Of a stretch of 64,000 nucleotides of DNA, positions 62,761-64,000 are shown piece by piece. The position numbers were made by a program, and so were the translations under genes. The notes beneath the pieces are model-generated. The model saw only the letters and a program-made list of their open reading frames with translations. It had not been told where the DNA came from and ran no database searches. Source of the DNA: Prochilodus magdalenae (taxonomy: Eukaryota; Chordata; Actinopteri; Characiformes; Prochilodontidae); the NCBI GenBank assembly GCA_024036415.1, contig JAMWET010001238.1:1-64000 (forward strand), in the 5' to 3' direction. Position 1 is the first letter of the stretch. The number at the start of each line of letters is the position of its first letter.

Positions 62761-63195
62761 TCTCTGTATGGTGTTGCAGAGATATCTACTGAAGCGAGCA
62801 ATCAACCCAGCCAACCCCGGCCCTTCCTCTCTCCTAACACATTGTACCACTTTGCCTTTTAATAATGACTTTTTCACGGTCAGGAAAAATCCAGCGACAT
62901 GCTAAAATGATTTTAAATGAAAGTATATTTACTCCTCAGCTGTTTGGATCGGAGTGATTGTGGTAAAACTTTATTTTAGGGTTTGCTTCTTAACAATTGC
63001 TCAGTTTTAGCAAGCAGTTAATAATGTAAACCCATATGTCTAATTTGTAAGGAAGCTTAGAAATGTGGAATGAAGATCTCCAATTTATTGGAGTGTTTGT
63101 TGAGTGATTATGTACCACTTTGCCTCAAAGGACGGTAGTGAATCACTGTAGGCTTGAATCAAACAACCACGATGAGAAAGTTTCTCAAAAAATCT

Positions 63196-63231
<36 letters not shown>

Positions 63232-63450
63232 GCCAGTTCATGCCTAGGTTAACCGGTGCTGTACACAGGTGGCCTAACTCAAGGTACAGAGGGCTACATT
63301 GTTAATTTCTCAGGACACACCCTGACATGCCACAGCTTCCCGTGACCCGTGTGGTTTAATGAAATAACTTGACGGGCTGCTCCCTCAAATAAATGCTGTG
63401 GTTACATTCGAGAGCAAATTATTTATTATTTCATGTACTAATTCTCTGCT
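62761..63450. other. Unassigned spacer with (GT)n
   Basis: I see no gene. A (GT)n tract of about 16 units lies at 63198-63230. Confidence 0.5.
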
Positions 63451-63454
63451 ATAC

Positions 63455-64000
63455 TATACAGTGCTGCTTGAAAGTTTGTGAACCACCCAAACATGGTCAC
63501 TGTTTTCTAAAGACAAATTATAACAATCATATGAAATTAACATCCAAATCTCAAATTCTAAAGCAGACCTTCCAAATATGGAAAACAAAGAAAAACAGAT
63601 ACATATTTTTATTATTTATTCAACAAAAGTATTTTATATGTCAAAAACCTGAAAATCTGCCAAGTGCAAAAGTTTGTGAACTCTTAGTTAGTAGCTTGTG
63701 ACACATCCTTTTGCACCCATCACTTTAACCAAACGTCTTCTGTAACCACAAACGAATGTCTCCCATCTGCTTTTTGGAATTTATGTCCACTCCTCCTTGC
63801 AAAACTTGAGAATTGGTTGAGAGAGGTTGGAGGGACATCTGGTATGTACTGCCAGCTTCACATCTTGCCCCAGCATTTCTATGGAATTGAGGTCCGAACT
63901 TTGACTGGGCCAATCCAGAGTGTGAATCTCCTTTCCCCTAAGCCATTCCTTGGAAGTTGTCTTGTTGCATAATCCATTTCCATAGAATTTGTTGATAGTC
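63455..64000 (-). mobile_element. Tc1-like element, cut by the window edge
   Basis: The terminus gctgcttgaaagtttgtgaa opens the element. On the minus strand the last part of a transposase is readable near 63900 (LDWPSQSSDLNSIE, containing the final catalytic glutamate), continuing to KVMGAKGC near 63710 with a break. The rest lies beyond the window. Confidence 0.8.

Overview
The window looks like accessory chromosome from a teleost fish. The evidence is the large number of Tc1/mariner relics and MITEs, Ty3/gypsy solo LTRs, L2-like LINE scraps, a V-SINE and long (CA)n/(AT)n arrays, together with short intron-split vertebrate-style exons. No long single-exon gene is present. Most open frames longer than 60 codons are transposon debris or microsatellite artefacts. 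The real genes had to be assembled from splice sites, and all of them lie on the minus strand.

The core of the window is a family of three direct-repeat units: A about 8.3-16.9 kb, B about 20.5-31.7 kb, C about 51.6-62.8 kb. Each carries one copy of a small type I membrane-protein gene. The shared layout is a TATA promoter and non-coding exon 1 (A and C only), a signal-peptide exon, a short stalk exon, a transmembrane exon, a basic juxtamembrane exon, a 19-nt microexon, a terminal tail exon, and a conserved distal block ending in AATAAA. Copy B also has two homologous five-cysteine exons, which give it an ectodomain. I do not recognise the family. All three copies share one mariner-type insertion in the same intron, so they are true duplicates.

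Between B and C, at 34.7-35.5 kb, is a complete three-exon gene for a 187-residue receptor: signal peptide, one V-type Ig domain with a J-like FGSGT motif, transmembrane segment and short basic tail. At 43.4-47.3 kb is a phase-consistent exon chain carrying the C-terminal half of a SET domain of the KMT5A-like type seen in fish. The remainder is mobile DNA: a decayed Tc1 element at 1.7-3.3 kb, a gypsy pol fragment at 19.1-20.4 kb, another Tc1 at 23.8-25.1 kb, solo LTRs and LINE fragments at 31.9-34.0 kb, and a Tc1 running off the right edge.

Two large structures frame this. The first 1.7 kb plus its Tc1 element recur in inverted orientation at 37.4-40.07 kb, and homology stops inside or beside the Tc1. 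A roughly 0.6 kb segment is shared between 17.5-18.1 and 36.3-36.9 kb. The locus therefore reads as a recently reshuffled, duplicating cluster of small single-pass receptors with immune-type architecture. An immune role is inference. The exon structures, phases and duplications are read directly from the sequence.
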